From NCBI RefSeq assembly GCF_008364845.1, contig NZ_VTTP01000016.1, positions 1 through 35,347 of the forward strand: DNA of 35,347 bases, in the 5' to 3' direction. Both the position numbers and the translations under genes were made by a program. Under the pieces are notes generated by a model that was given only the letters and a program-made list of their open reading frames with translations, searched no databases and was not told where the DNA came from. Below, piece after piece: positions 35,274-35,347 of the stretch (its first letter is position 1; every line of letters begins with the position of its first letter). The stretch comes from Actinotalea subterranea (GTDB taxonomy: Bacteria > Actinomycetota > Actinomycetes > Actinomycetales > Cellulomonadaceae).

Positions 35274-35303
35274 ACCGCCCCGGCGTGTCCGGAGACTTCA
35301 GTC
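35271..35303 (+). repeat. 33-bp direct repeat, right copy
   Basis: Identical to 33912-33944 and in the same orientation. It is followed 25 bases later by an ATG, so it may be the left terminal repeat of another insertion sequence that runs off the window. Confidence 0.85.
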
Positions 35304-35328
35304 CTTGGAAGGGTTGGGATCGGGGTCA

Positions 35329-35347
35329 TGTCGAGTGGTGCGTCCAG
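35329..35347 (+). CDS. Possible start of a further gene, cut by the window edge
   Basis: ATG at 35329 opens MSSGAS before the window ends. The position, 25 bases after a repeat that looks like an IS3-type terminal sequence, suggests orfA of a second insertion sequence. Too short to identify. Confidence 0.2.

Noticed and set aside
33912-35303. 33-bp repeats as a target-site duplication or att sites of an integrative element
   Set aside because: IS3 duplications are 3-5 bp, and no integrase or tRNA gene is present; an IS-end origin fits better.

Overview
The window is very GC-rich DNA with strong G/C preference at third codon positions, GTG and TTG starts, GGAGG-type ribosome binding sites and GC-only hairpin terminators. 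This fits a high-GC Actinomycetota, probably a Micrococcales member such as a Cellulomonas relative (inference). Almost everything belongs to one large locus for making, exporting and attaching a cell-surface glycopolymer.

Layout. 1-2622 (minus strand): rmlB, then an LCP-family wall-polymer ligase, then the start of a gene cut by the window edge. 2801-4726: secreted PGRP-type amidase with a four-repeat DUF4214-like tail. 4900-10720 (plus): a tightly overlapping operon with a GT2, a UDP-GlcNAc 2-epimerase, a polyprenyl-phosphate-sugar-synthase-like GT2, a Wzx-like flippase and a polytopic GT-C candidate. 10772-14070 (minus): FkbM methyltransferase and the Wzt/Wzm ABC exporter. 14278-16215: secreted SpoIID-like protein with the same four-repeat tail as the amidase. 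16309-20299 (minus): FkbM methyltransferase and two tandem paralogous GT4s. 20404-24878 (plus): two tandem GDP-mannose 4,6-dehydratase paralogs and a GT2-GT4 fusion. 24881-27334 (minus): an 817-residue GT. 27678-33844 (plus): a GDP-fucose-synthase-like reductase, a third FkbM protein, a GT4 fused to a FUT8/NodZ-like domain, and a second GT-C-like membrane protein. 33950-35273: an IS3-family insertion sequence between two copies of a 33-bp direct repeat.

How the genes fit together. RmlB, the GMDs, the Fcl-like enzyme and the 2-epimerase supply dTDP-6-deoxyhexose, GDP-6-deoxyhexose and ManNAc-type donors. The cytoplasmic GT2 and GT4 enzymes assemble the chain and the FkbM proteins probably methylate it. 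Wzm/Wzt exports the main polymer. The flippase, Dpm-like GT2 and GT-C proteins could form a second, lipid-linked route that decorates it outside. The LCP protein would attach it to peptidoglycan, and the amidase and SpoIID-like protein act on the same wall.

The points most worth a second look are the predicted bacterial FUT8-like domain fused to a GT4, the loss of the expected catalytic cysteine in the Fcl homologue, the gaplessly alignable repeat module on two different wall enzymes, the tandem GMD paralogs, and the SWR tail shared by three methyltransferases. Base composition is visibly more relaxed from about 27.4 kb to the insertion sequence, which suggests a later-acquired block. All functional calls come from reading motifs by eye; no search was run.
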